Of a stretch of DNA of 64,000 nt, positions 42,265-50,970 are shown in pieces. The stretch is from Haloterrigena sp. H1 (GTDB lineage Archaea > Halobacteriota > Halobacteria > Halobacteriales > Natrialbaceae): the NCBI RefSeq assembly GCF_005938085.1, contig NZ_SMZK01000001.1, positions 682,001 to 746,000 of the forward strand. Reading direction: 5' to 3'. The translations under genes and the position numbers were made by a program. A model generated the notes under the pieces. It saw only the letters and a program-made list of their open reading frames with translations, was not told the origin of the DNA and did not search any database. Every line of letters starts with the position of its first letter. Positions within the stretch are counted from its first letter, which is position 1.

Positions 42265-43817
42265 GTGACCACCGCGAGGTCGTGCGCTCGAACGCGAAGT
42301 ATCTACGTAACGTCCGACCGATCGACCCCGACGAGATCGCCGACTACATCGAGGGAGCGCCGCATCCGGCGGTCGTCAAACAGCTCCTTCGCGAGGAAGC
42401 TCCCGACCTCGGCTTGCTCGAGCAAGACGATGGGACGTTCGTCCCTGTCGACGACGACTCGGTTCGACCTTCTCGAGGGCCAGTTGAGCGGTTCCCGGCC
42501 GACTACGAACGCCGGCTCGAGGACCTGCTGGCCGACCGCTATGGGCCAAACTGGTACGAAGGGGCGTCTGGCGATCTGCTCCGGTCGACAATCCGGCGAT
42601 TCAAAGCCGACTACCTCGACGGCCGCTCGGTCGAGTACGACGACGACGTGGCGGCAGGCTACGCGATCTATCACCTGCCGGGCTACTACGCCGCCGTCCA
42701 GTACGCGCTCGACGACCTCGCGGATCGTGGGCTGCTGGGCCGAAAGCTTCGCGTTCTCGACGTTGGCGCTGGCGTCGGCGGCCCCGCACTCGGGCTCTGT
42801 GACTTCCTCCCCGACGACGCGCTGGTCGACTACCACGCGATCGAACCCAGCGCGGTCGCGGACGTCCTCGAGGATCTGCTCGCCGAAACCGGGCGAAACG
42901 TCCACACGACGATTCACCGGACCACCGCGGAAGCGTTCGACCCGAGCGACGCCGCCAGCGACGGATTCGATCCGACTGCCCCCGACGACGGGTTCGATCT
43001 CGTCCTCGCCTGTAACGTATTGAGCGAACTCGACGAGCCCGCTGCAGTGACACGGTCGTTCCTCGAGACGCTCGCACCCGACGGGACGTTGCTCGCGATG
43101 GCTCCTGCGGACAAAAACACCAGCGTGGGGCTGCGCGAGGTCGAACGCGACCTCGAGGGTCAGCGGCTATGGGACCGAGATGCGGTCGACCTCGGGAGCA
43201 CTGGGGACACGGACGATGGCACAGACGTAGCCGACCACTGCCTCGGCGAGGTGACCGTCTACGGCCCTACCGTCCGGCTCTGGTCCGGCGACACGCCCTC
43301 GGATCGCGGCTGGTCGTTCGACGTGCGGCCGGATCTCGCCGTGCCGGGATTCCAGCGCCGTCTCGACGAGGCCACGCCAGCCGACGAGGATGCACACGCA
43401 CCCGGCGAGTTCGTCAACGTCGACGTCCAGTTTTCCTATTCCATGCTGCGCCTGGACGGCCGTCGGCGGATCGATATGGCCCTCGAGACCAGCAAGTGGG
43501 CGAAGATGGCCGAGATGGAACGCCACGTTACCAACCGGATCGACCTCGTCGCGGCGAAGCTCAGCCGATCGCTGAGCGAGGCCGACGACGGCGGCTACGG
43601 CGGTCGGTCGAACCCCATCTTCAAGATCAGCGACGGCAGCGAGGAGATCGACCACTACGCCGTCGTGACCAACGAAACGTCGCTCAACCGGCCGCTGCTC
43701 GAGGCCGACTACGGCGAGGTCTGTTCGTTCGAGCGGATCCTCGCGCTCTGGAACGACGACGAGGAAGCCTACAATCTGGTCGTCGACGAGGAGACGATTG
43801 TCGACCGACTCGCCTGA
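42261..43817 (+). CDS. Rsm22-like SAM-dependent methyltransferase
   Basis: 518 residues. The class I methyltransferase core is VLDVGAGVGGPALGLCDFLP (about 168-187) with later LVLACNVLSELDEP (about 252) and TLLAMAPADKNTSVGLREVE (about 276). The overall size, N-terminal helical domain and position match the Rsm22/mtSSU assembly family, known in eukaryotic mitochondria and some archaea; rRNA is the presumed substrate but this is not shown. Starts inside the tyrA stop (ATGA). Its TGA stop at 43815-43817 is the first triplet of family A repeat copy 7. Confidence 0.78.
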   Translation: MSDHREVVRSNAKYLRNVRPIDPDEIADYIEGAPHPAVVKQLLREEAPDLGLLEQDDGTFVPVDDDSVRPSRGPVERFPADYERRLEDLLADRYGPNWYEGASGDLLRSTIRRFKADYLDGRSVEYDDDVAAGYAIYHLPGYYAAVQYALDDLADRGLLGRKLRVLDVGAGVGGPALGLCDFLPDDALVDYHAIEPSAVADVLEDLLAETGRNVHTTIHRTTAEAFDPSDAASDGFDPTAPDDGFDLVLACNVLSELDEPAAVTRSFLETLAPDGTLLAMAPADKNTSVGLREVERDLEGQRLWDRDAVDLGSTGDTDDGTDVADHCLGEVTVYGPTVRLWSGDTPSDRGWSFDVRPDLAVPGFQRRLDEATPADEDAHAPGEFVNVDVQFSYSMLRLDGRRRIDMALETSKWAKMAEMERHVTNRIDLVAAKLSRSLSEADDGGYGGRSNPIFKISDGSEEIDHYAVVTNETSLNRPLLEADYGEVCSFERILALWNDDEEAYNLVVDEETIVDRLA

Positions 43818-43899
43818 TACGGTCTGCTGTACCGAGTGACCGGTGGGACTGCGACCGTCCTGCGGTCCTACTGGCACTGACGTACAGGAGTCCGTATAA
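43815..43899. repeat. Dispersed double inverted repeat, family A, copy 6 (carries a stop codon)
   Basis: 85 nt. TGATACGGTCTGCTGTACC left arm, inner CCGGTGGGACTGC / TGCGGTCCTACTGG, right ACTGACGTACAGGAGTCCGT then ATAA. The first three bases are the stop codon of the Rsm22-like gene; surE begins 53 nt after the repeat. Confidence 0.85.
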
Positions 43900-43951
43900 C
43901 TCAAGTGCCGGAAGCGGTGACCTTTTCGCATCGCTGCCCGACGGCACTGAC

Positions 43952-44749
43952 ATGAGCGACGACCTCGAGATCCTGCTGACCAACGACGACGGGATCGACA
44001 GCACCGGTATCCGGGCGCTGTACGACGCCCTTTCCGAACACGCAAACGTGACTGTCGTCGCGCCCGCCGGCGACCAGAGCGCGTGCGGGCGGTCGATCTC
44101 ACACGAAGTCGAGGTCGACGACCACGAACTCGGCTACGCCGTCCACGGGACGCCAGCCGACTGCGTCGTCGCCGGCCTCGCGGAACTCGGCCCGTTTCCC
44201 GACCTCGTCGTCGCGGGCTGTAACAAGGGCGCGAACCTTGGCGAGTACGTCCTCGGGCGCTCGGGGACGATCAGCGCGGCCGTCGAAGCCGCCTTCTTCG
44301 ACGTGCCCGCGATCGCGACCTCGCTGTACGTCCCCGTCGACGACACCCCGTTCGAGGACGTCGAGATCACGGCCGACGACTACGCCGAAGCGACCCGCGT
44401 CACGTCCTATCTCGCCGAGCGTGCGCTCGAGGCCGGCGTCTTCGAGCACGCCGCCTACCTCAACGTCAACGTCCCGCTGCCCGACGGCGAGCCCGCGCCA
44501 CTCGAGATCACCCGTCCCTCGAAGCGCTACGAGATGGACGCCGAACGCGACGGCACACACGTCACGCTTCACGACCGCGTCTGGGACGACATGACGCCAG
44601 ACGCGCTCCCCGACCCGCCGGGAACCGACCGCCGGGCCGTCGTCGAGGGGAAAGTAAGTGTCTCGCCGCTGACCGCGCCCCACTCGACGAACCACCACGA
44701 GGCTCTCGATGCGCTCGCCGACGACTACGACGGCTCCCGACTCGAGTGA
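43952..44749 (+). CDS. surE: 5'/3'-nucleotidase SurE
   Basis: 265 residues from ATG 43952. SurE signature: ILLTNDDGIDSTGIRALYDA at the start (Asp-Asp metal ligands in TNDDGI), VVAPAGDQSACGRSI (about 35) with the conserved NQSG-type serine block, VHGTPADCVVAGLAEL, DLVVAGCNKGANLGEYVLGR and GTISAAVEAAFFDVPAIATSL (about 120-140 region). Divalent-metal phosphatase acting on nucleotides and small phosphates; found in archaea with broad activity. Confidence 0.94.
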   Translation: MSDDLEILLTNDDGIDSTGIRALYDALSEHANVTVVAPAGDQSACGRSISHEVEVDDHELGYAVHGTPADCVVAGLAELGPFPDLVVAGCNKGANLGEYVLGRSGTISAAVEAAFFDVPAIATSLYVPVDDTPFEDVEITADDYAEATRVTSYLAERALEAGVFEHAAYLNVNVPLPDGEPAPLEITRPSKRYEMDAERDGTHVTLHDRVWDDMTPDALPDPPGTDRRAVVEGKVSVSPLTAPHSTNHHEALDALADDYDGSRLE

Positions 44750-44954
44750 GCCGCCGTTCGTGATGTCGGCGGACCTGTCGGCTGTCGAATGTGATAACCG
44801 ACTTGCGGGTCGCAAGGCGGCCGCTATTTGATACCCGCACCGTCACGATAGCTACGACATCTCCGACGGACACTACCCATGCCATTCATAAAACATAAAA
44901 TCAAGGTAGGTGGGCGTACAAGTTGTGACAGACCCAATGGACGGTGATCAATAG

Positions 44955-45356
44955 ATGGTATTCGACGCACTCCGGGCCCGTCTCTCGTCTCTCTGGCGCA
45001 GTTCGACCGACGAGTCCACATCGGACGAGTCCGGGACGACACCGGACGCAGACGCAGACTCGAGTCCGGCAGCCGACGACGAAACGTTGAGTTATGCCGA
45101 GCAAATCGAATACGGCGTCGACGAACACGACCTCCCGGACGAAGACAAGGTTCTCCGACTGCTCGTCAAACGCGGCGGCCGCGTCGATCAATCCACCATT
45201 CTAGACGAAACTGACTGGTCACAGGATCATCTCGAGGACGTCATCGATCGTATGGAAGCCGACGACCAGATCAGCGCCATCACTGTCGGTCGCAAGCGCG
45301 TGATCTGTCGCCGCGGCTTCGAGCCCAAAGGGTACCGGTCCCATCTCAACGAGTAA
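44955..45356 (+). CDS. Winged-helix DNA-binding protein (DUF7343-like), acidic N-terminus
   Basis: 133 residues. Residues 1-65 are an acidic, Ser/Asp/Thr-rich low-complexity region; residues 75-130 are a winged helix (EDKVLRLLVKRGGRVDQSTI, LDETDWSQDHLEDVIDRM, then the wing ISAITVGRKRVICRRG). The DNA-binding domain resembles that of the membrane protein at 50329, both with a MEADDQI/MHADGTI turn before the wing. Regulatory targets are unknown. No membrane segment. Confidence 0.7.
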   Translation: MVFDALRARLSSLWRSSTDESTSDESGTTPDADADSSPAADDETLSYAEQIEYGVDEHDLPDEDKVLRLLVKRGGRVDQSTILDETDWSQDHLEDVIDRMEADDQISAITVGRKRVICRRGFEPKGYRSHLNE

Positions 45357-46041
45357 GTCGCTGTCTCTCCACCCTGTTGCGATCACCCATCTGGTAGTAC
45401 GCAGCATCACGTTCGCAGTTATCCCGACCGCCAGTGTCGGACGAGCCGATCCGACATGGAGCTGACCGTCGAGAACACGCAGGTCGTCGTCAACTACGAC
45501 GGACCTGAGTACGCCTTCGAGGTCGTCGGCGATACCGAACTCGAGTTCGCCGAGACGAGAGGGTATATGGTCTACCGTGACTGACCGGCCGAGCGCAGCC
45601 ACGGCTGGTGACTTGCAGTGGTTCTTGCTGCTGTGCCAAGATCGCACGACAGTATGTCTGGTGTGCAGTTCCGTCTACACACCGCGAACGGTCAGCAGGC
45701 GGATCGACATTTCGCGTCCGTCAGCGCGTGACGGCAGCCGGTTGTGTAATTGAAACAGCCTTATGATGCCTATAGTGATCCCCCAAACAGTAGAATCGCC
45801 GCCTAATGAAATCTCGCAGACCAGTGTCTGACGGACGGCATAGTAAGCAGCACACCTCGAGCAGACTGCTAACCCGGAATCGTCCGGACAGCGTTCTAGT
45901 TCCGACAGCAGTGGCTGGTATCCAGACCACGGACACGACCGGCTGGCCGCCAGTTGATCGGCTCCGACCAGCATCGATAGTCGACAAGCCGGCAGGCGTG
46001 TAACCCACCGACACTGGATTCTAAATCTAAAATCACTGATA
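45357..46041. other. 685-nt gap between regulator and surface protein
   Basis: Contains the possible 42-codon reading frame at 45456-45584 and AT-rich promoter sequence just before 46042 (CTAAATCTAAAATC at 46021-46034). A 65-codon frame at 45806-46003 (MKSRRPVSDGRHSKQHTSSR) is Pro/Arg-rich and not credible. The rest is unassigned. Confidence 0.6.
45456..45584 (+). CDS. Possible 42-residue small protein
   Basis: MELTVENTQVVVNYDGPEYA followed by an acidic Val-rich region ending GYMVYRD. The composition (acidic, beta-like alternating pattern) is like haloarchaeal proteins and unlike random frames, and it is flanked by stop codons, but there is no clear promoter or Shine-Dalgarno sequence. It might be a remnant of a longer gene. 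I do not recognise it. Confidence 0.35.
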   Translation: MELTVENTQVVVNYDGPEYAFEVVGDTELEFAETRGYMVYRD

Positions 46042-47064
46042 ATGCGCCGCAATGCCCAACAACACCGAACGGAGACCCGATCGATTCAGCGTAGCGTCCA
46101 GATCTTGCTCACCGTCTGTGGCATCGTGTTCCTGCTGGCTGGTATGGTACTTGCCGCAAGCGGTGCCTCCGTTAGCAGCGCCGTCGGATCGGTCAGCGAC
46201 AGAATCGACGATGCCCGACAGCCGACTGACAGCGGAGGTGATACGGCCGACAGCGACTCGATAGGCGATGGCGGTGGGACCGACACCGACGGGGCCGGCG
46301 GGACGAGTAACGAAACGAAAGAAACGGACGGTACCGACAGCACAGACACCCAGACCGGCGGGACCGACAACACGGACGACAGCACAGATTCCCAGGCTGA
46401 TGGATCTGACGACACAGACTCCCAAACCGATGGCTCTGATAACACGGACACCCAAACGGATGGATCCGACAATACAGACACCGAGAACGGCGGCGATGAG
46501 ACCAATACGGACGAATCGCACGTGCTGACGGCGGTCATCGAATCGCAGACCGGCACTCCGATCGATAACGCCACCGTTACCGTCGATCCCGGATCCGGCT
46601 CGAACGTCTCGAAATCGGTCGACGGGACCGGCGAGGCGGAATTCGTACTCGAGGACGGCGAGTACGCAGTTACTGCGAACGCGGATGGATACAACCCCGC
46701 GGAAACCACCGTTCAGGTCGATGGTGCAAATAAGACGATCACGCTGACGCTCGAGCAACAGACCCAAGCCGACAGTGACACCGACGACAGCGGTGGGAAG
46801 CACACGCTGGCGGTGACTGTCAAGGACGAGAACGGCACTGCAGTCGAGAATGCGACCGTCGAGGTCGCAGAGGTCATCCTCCTCGGCTCGAGCAAGGTAA
46901 AGGGGAAAGCGGTCGACGACGATGGTGTGGCGACGTTCGAACTCGAGGACGGCGAGTACACGGTCTCCGCAGACGCGGACGGATACACGTTCACGGAGCA
47001 GACTGTAACGATCGATGGCGGAGACGAGTCGATCACGCTGACACTCGCGTCGAAAGACGGCTAA
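46042..47064 (+). CDS. Repeat-containing surface protein with two carboxypeptidase-regulatory-like domains
   Basis: 340 residues. An N-terminal hydrophobic helix (SVQILLTVCGIVFLLAGMVL, residues 18-37) anchors or exports it; no PGF-CTERM or sorting tail at the C-terminus. Residues 60-155 are an acidic Asp/Ser/Thr linker with three 10-residue tandem units (DSQADGSDDT-type). Then two beta-sandwich, PEGA/CarboxypepD_reg-like repeats (about 158-232, AVIESQTGTPIDNATVTVD; about 250-338, AVTVKDENGTAVENATVEVA), each ending LEDGEYAVTANADGY or similar. Likely exposed at the surface with N-glycosylation sites (NATV, NVSK, NKTI). Role unknown. Confidence 0.78.
   Translation: MRRNAQQHRTETRSIQRSVQILLTVCGIVFLLAGMVLAASGASVSSAVGSVSDRIDDARQPTDSGGDTADSDSIGDGGGTDTDGAGGTSNETKETDGTDSTDTQTGGTDNTDDSTDSQADGSDDTDSQTDGSDNTDTQTDGSDNTDTENGGDETNTDESHVLTAVIESQTGTPIDNATVTVDPGSGSNVSKSVDGTGEAEFVLEDGEYAVTANADGYNPAETTVQVDGANKTITLTLEQQTQADSDTDDSGGKHTLAVTVKDENGTAVENATVEVAEVILLGSSKVKGKAVDDDGVATFELEDGEYTVSADADGYTFTEQTVTIDGGDESITLTLASKDG
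46387..46476 (+). repeat. Coding minisatellite, three 30-nt units
   Basis: Three consecutive in-frame copies, translating to DSQADGSDDT, DSQTDGSDNT and DTQTDGSDNT, starting at 46387, 46417 and 46447. A fourth, diverged unit (DTENGGDETN) follows. Likely a source of length variation in the linker. Confidence 0.8.
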
Positions 47065-47297
47065 CCACAGCGCACCGCCAGCCGTGGTATATTGGCGGTC
47101 GTTCGTGTGAAGACGTGGTTCTCGTTTTGTCGGCGGCAGTACGGCCTCGACCTCGCCCGAATACTGCTCTACGAGACGGCGGGCTGTACGCATCTCCGTT
47201 CGAGACGTCGCTGATCGACCGCTCGAGTACGTCGGATGGGCCGTGTCTCGAACACCGATCATCGCTATCGGTCTCGATACACCGGACTGCTGTTGGT

Positions 47298-47383
47298 TCA
47301 TACGGACTACTGTCAGTCATTGCCGGCGTATCCGCAGGACGGGGCGCGGATACGCCGGTAAATCGGTACAGCAGACCGTATCA
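47298..47383. repeat. Dispersed double inverted repeat, family A, copy 7
   Basis: 86 nt, reverse orientation. CATACGGACTACTGTCAGTC left; inner arms CCGGCGTATCCGC and GCGGATACGCCGG perfect over 13 bp; GTACAGCAGACCGTATCA right. The only full copy without an intact gene stop within 50 nt; the neighbouring DNA is a gene relic. Confidence 0.85.
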
Positions 47384-47436
47384 GCCCCGATCGGTAGCGA
47401 AGACCGAGCGCCGGACGCTGGTTCTTCCCCAGTTGG

Positions 47437-47600
47437 AGACGACCCCCACGTCGGTCGAGACGACCGGCAGGGTACCTGCGGTGGCGTCAGCGAAACGCGT
47501 CATAGCCTGACGAACTGTACCGTCAGCGACACCGATGGACCTCCTCGGTGGCCTCGAGCGGGCTATCGGAGACGAGGCCGATCCAACAGTCACGAGTCGA
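47437..47600. pseudogene. Glycosyltransferase relic with an internal inversion
   Basis: On the minus strand 47437-47480 reads GTLPVVSTDVGVV, matching CNLPVVSTDVGFV of the intact GT4 gene at 53915. On the plus strand 47490-47600 reads LTNCTVSDTDG then a diverged form of the GT's next block (LTNCTVSDNDG, DNA identity high over about 75 nt including GGTGGCCTCGAGCG against GGTGGTCTCGAGCG). The two adjacent blocks of one protein are on opposite strands, so the first was inverted in place after duplication. No N-terminal part is found. Confidence 0.7.
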
Positions 47601-47922
47601 CAACCGGCCCTCCGTCGACCCGGTCTCTCCACGAACTGTCTCGCCGAGTGCTGGGTCAGGCAACGGGCCGAGCTGTTCAGGGGGAAGGGGTACCGAGAGA
47701 AGAGCCTGTCCGATCGCCGTTCGAGAGTAGGCAATCGGTCATGGTGATCCTGCTCTGCCGCTCGAGCGGTGCGACTCGCTACACTGAAGCGCGTCCGAAC
47801 TCGCCGCTTCTCTCCACCGCTGTAGCCACTGACGGTACGAGGGGACACGATGCGCGGCTTCGAGACGGAAACCGGCGGCGTCGAACTGACCGCGAAAAAA
47901 CGTTAGCCGTGAGACGGGCCGA

Positions 47923-49731
47923 TCATTCGACCGTCACGCTTTTCGCGAGATTGCGTGGTTTATCGATCGGCCGCCCGAGTTGCTTCGCAGCGTGGTAGGA
48001 CAGCAACTGCAACTGGACGTTCGCGAGCAGCCCCGCCCAGACGGGGTGGGTCTCAGGGACCGACAGGTGTGCGTCAGCGACGTCGACGAGAGGGTGGTCG
48101 TCGGGTCCGACAGCGACGATCGGCGCACCGCGGGACCGGGCCTCGATCGCGTTCGTCTTCGTCTTCTCGTCGTCACCGCTCGTGTAGACCGCAAACAGCG
48201 GCGTCTCCTCGGTCACCAGCGCGAGCGGGCCGTGTTTGAGTTCGCCGGCGGCGAACCCTTCCGCGTGCTCGTAGGTAATCTCCTTGAACTTCAGCGCACC
48301 CTCGAGCGCGACGGAGTGACCGGGCCCGCTGCCGATGAAGAAGAACGACTCGCTGTCGAGGGTGTCTCGAGCGAGCGTCTCGGCGTGGGTCGACTTGAGG
48401 ACAGTCTCGACGTGCTGTGGCAAGTCTGCGAGTGTCTCGAGCATCGCCGCTCGGTCGTCGGCGGGGGTCGCGTCAGGAACGTCACCGGCGATGCGCTGGG
48501 AGAGGAGCGCGAGCGTGACCGCCTGCGAGGAGTAGGTCTTCGTCGCGGCGACGCCGACTTCTGGGCCGGCACGGATGTAGACCGCATCGTCGGCTTCGCG
48601 GGCGACCGTCGAGCCGACGACGTTGGTGACGGCGAGGGTCCGCGCGCCGCGGTCGGCCGCGGTCCGGACCGCATCGAGGGTATCGGCGGTCTCGCCGCTT
48701 TGCGTGACTGCGACGGTGAGCGTGGTTTCGTCGACCGGCGCGGTCGTCGCCTCGTACTCGCTGGCCCGGAGCACGTCGGCCTGAATCCCGGCCTCGCGGA
48801 TCAGCTGGCTGCCGTACATCGCCGCGTGATACGACGTCCCGCAGGCGACGAACTGGACGGACTCGATCCCGTCGAACGAGCCCGGCGGGAGGGCCTCGAA
48901 GGAGACATCACCGTCCTCGACCCGGCCTTCGATCGTATTGGCGAGGGAGGTCGGCTGATTGTGGATCTCCTTGAGCATGTAGTGGTCGTACTCGCCTTTT
49001 CCCGCATCTTCCGGGTCCCAGTCGACGGTGTCGACCGATCGCTCGACCGGGTCGCCGGCGAGGTCGGTGATCTCGTAGGAATCGGGCTCGAGGACCACCA
49101 GATCGCCATCCTCGAGGTAAATCACCTCGTCGGTGTGATCGAGGAACGCCGGGACGTCGCTGGCGAGGTACCACTCCTCGTCGTCGAGCCCGAGGACGAG
49201 CGGCGACCCCTTCCGTGCGGCGTAGACCGCCTCTTCGCCGTCGACGATCGCGGCGATCGCGTAGCTCCCCTCGAGCGTGTCGACGGCCTGGCGAACGGCC
49301 TGTTCGGTGTCACCGGTCGCGTCTCGATACTCGTCGATGAGGTGTGGGATGACCTCGGTGTCGGTGTCGCTGTCGAACTCGTGGCCCTTCTCCTGGAGAT
49401 TCGCCCGGAGCTCGTCGTAGTTGTCGATGACGCCGTTGTGGACCACCGCGACGTCGCCTGCCGTGTCCGTGTGCGGGTGGGCGTTCTCGTCGGTCGGTGG
49501 GCCGTGGGTACTCCAGCGAGTGTGGCCGATCCCCATGTTTCCGTGTGGCTGCGTACTCAACGTCGATTTGAGGTCGGAGACCTCTCCCGAGCACTTGTGC
49601 ACCTTGACGCCGGAGCCGTTCTGGACGGCGATCCCCGCCGAGTCGTAGCCCCGGTACTCGAGGTTCTCGAGCCCCGAGAGGAGCGTCTCCGCCGCGCTCC
49701 CGTGACCGATCCGCGCGATAATCCCGCACAT
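47923..49731 (-). CDS. glmS: Glutamine-fructose-6-phosphate aminotransferase (isomerising)
   Basis: 602 residues from ATG 49731 (MCGIIARIGHGSAAETLLSG): the catalytic N-terminal Cys2 of the glutaminase domain must directly follow Met, so upstream in-frame ATGs (49800) are not used. Glutaminase: NLEYRGYDSAGIAVQN, HTRWSTHGPPTDENAHPHTD. Isomerase: two SIS domains, the first with VACGTSYHAAMYGSQLIREA and VAVTQSGETADTLDAV (about 350), the second with IGSGPGHSVALEGALKFKEI (about 473) and EHAEGFAAGELKHGPLALV (about 492). C-terminus NLAKSVTVE is the canonical end. Makes glucosamine-6-phosphate for surface sugar synthesis, fitting the nearby glycan genes. Confidence 0.96.
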   Translation of the reverse strand: MCGIIARIGHGSAAETLLSGLENLEYRGYDSAGIAVQNGSGVKVHKCSGEVSDLKSTLSTQPHGNMGIGHTRWSTHGPPTDENAHPHTDTAGDVAVVHNGVIDNYDELRANLQEKGHEFDSDTDTEVIPHLIDEYRDATGDTEQAVRQAVDTLEGSYAIAAIVDGEEAVYAARKGSPLVLGLDDEEWYLASDVPAFLDHTDEVIYLEDGDLVVLEPDSYEITDLAGDPVERSVDTVDWDPEDAGKGEYDHYMLKEIHNQPTSLANTIEGRVEDGDVSFEALPPGSFDGIESVQFVACGTSYHAAMYGSQLIREAGIQADVLRASEYEATTAPVDETTLTVAVTQSGETADTLDAVRTAADRGARTLAVTNVVGSTVAREADDAVYIRAGPEVGVAATKTYSSQAVTLALLSQRIAGDVPDATPADDRAAMLETLADLPQHVETVLKSTHAETLARDTLDSESFFFIGSGPGHSVALEGALKFKEITYEHAEGFAAGELKHGPLALVTEETPLFAVYTSGDDEKTKTNAIEARSRGAPIVAVGPDDHPLVDVADAHLSVPETHPVWAGLLANVQLQLLSYHAAKQLGRPIDKPRNLAKSVTVE

Positions 49732-50328
49732 CAGCCGATCACCTCCGGCTGTACGGCCGGCGACCACGCTGCATCGGTTACGTCGGATGCGGCGGGGCAA
49801 TCGACGGTTGTGACGGACGTATCGAGTCGGCTCGAGACCACTGCGGTGAGTGCAGTACTGTTCCGTGTCATTGGTATCGTCGAACCCGTCCGCGCTCTGC
49901 TGTCGGACCGGGCCTCACTTCCATCACGGACAACAGCGGCCATTACTATACCACGAATAAGACGATACCACGAACGCGACGCGAGCTATCGACTGTGTAA
50001 TCCGTGTTCGGTTTCGCAATGTTCACGTCTCGCTTCGTTCCCTGTCCCAGTAGCACACGACGTTCACGAGACCTCATCCAAACCGAGGGCACAACTGATC
50101 CTATCCAATGAAGCACGACAGTGGCGTCCGCCCGATACGTAGCCACAGCGTCAGAACGAAGCTGCTGGACGGCTCGTCGGTCGGTTTACGAACGGAGTAA
50201 ACGCGCTCTGGTCGATGGAAGTCGAAACACGGCCGACAGAATCGGTCGCCATCATCGCACGATGGCTCGGAGACGTCGACCGCGTTTCAGTTGGTGCAAT
50301 TGTGGATGTCAACGGAGCCGATGGGTGC
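49732..50328. other. 597-nt gap upstream of glmS
   Basis: No credible gene on either strand. Two direct copies of ATACCACGAA (49948-49957 and 49965-49974, 17 nt apart) lie in an AT-richer patch about 220-240 nt before the glmS start. The remainder is unassigned; possible 5' regulatory or leader region for glmS. Confidence 0.5.
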
Positions 50329-50970
50329 TTACGGAAGCGGATTTTCGGCGTCGTCCGACTGCAGTTCGTCGTCGGCCGGTCGGTCGGCGAAGACGATGAT
50401 GTTTTCCCGACCAACAGATCGCTTTTCGATCGTGCCGTCGGCGTGCATCTGTGAGCAGATGCGGCTCACTTTCGACTTCGACCAGCCGGTCTCGTCCGCG
50501 ATCCGGTGTTGGCGAATGCGACCGTGATTCGCGACCAGCAGCCGGACGACTTTTCCTTCGTCACTCAGGAGTCTCGGTGGCGTCTCGGGCGACAGATACG
50601 ATTCGTACGCCCGAGGACCGTCAGCGTGTGCGTGAGCTGCGTCCGCTGTATTTCCTGCCGTATTCGCGACGAGCGGGAGCGGGAGCGACGAGATTTCGAG
50701 TTCGCGTTCCGACAACACGTTCGCCGTGCGAATCCCGATGAGCACACTGATGAGCACGAACAGAACCGCGACCAGGGCTACATCCCCGAATGATGTCGTG
50801 CGAAGCAGTTGCAACGGGCCACCAGATCGACCACCGATCCAGAGACTACCTGTCTGCAAGGGACTCGCGTGGACGCCCTGGTGGGGTGAAGTCAGACCCA
50901 TATCGATCGAGACGGTGCTATGAATCGATGCGAGCGGGGCTCTGACTCCGAGCGGGGAATGTGACACCAT
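50329..50970 (-). CDS. Membrane-anchored winged-helix regulator (DUF7343-type)
   Basis: 213 residues. A hydrophobic helix at about 62-82 (VALVAVLFVLISVLIGI) in front of a linker, then an acidic stretch and a C-terminal winged helix (DEGKVVRLLVANHGRIRQHR, IADETGWSKSKVSRICSQMH, then the wing GTIEKRSVGRENIIVFA). TGWSKSKVSR is the recognition helix typical of haloarchaeal DUF7343 proteins. A Met at about residue 24 is a possible alternative start. Divergent from the nucleotide-sugar dehydrogenase, so it may control the glycan cluster; this is position-based inference. Confidence 0.8.
   Translation of the reverse strand: MVSHSPLGVRAPLASIHSTVSIDMGLTSPHQGVHASPLQTGSLWIGGRSGGPLQLLRTTSFGDVALVAVLFVLISVLIGIRTANVLSERELEISSLPLPLVANTAGNTADAAHAHADGPRAYESYLSPETPPRLLSDEGKVVRLLVANHGRIRQHRIADETGWSKSKVSRICSQMHADGTIEKRSVGRENIIVFADRPADDELQSDDAENPLP

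Larger units (their letters stand above)
47065..47922. other. 858-nt degraded region between surface protein and glmS
   Basis: No intact gene. It contains family A copy 7 (47298-47383) and a scrambled glycosyltransferase fragment (47437-47600). The first 230 nt and the last 200 nt contain no recognised sequence. Frames running through it on both strands have composition of random GC-rich DNA. Confidence 0.7.

Noticed and set aside
45806..46003. 65-codon plus-strand frame
   Set aside because: Pro/Arg-rich, no promoter, typical of random GC-rich DNA.
46033..47301. 422-codon frame antisense to the surface protein
   Set aside because: Its Val/Gly-rich repeats are the complement of the Asp/Thr-rich linker; no motif.
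47980..50142. 720-codon frame antisense to glmS
   Set aside because: Mirror of a well-defined GC-rich gene; translation has no recognisable domain.
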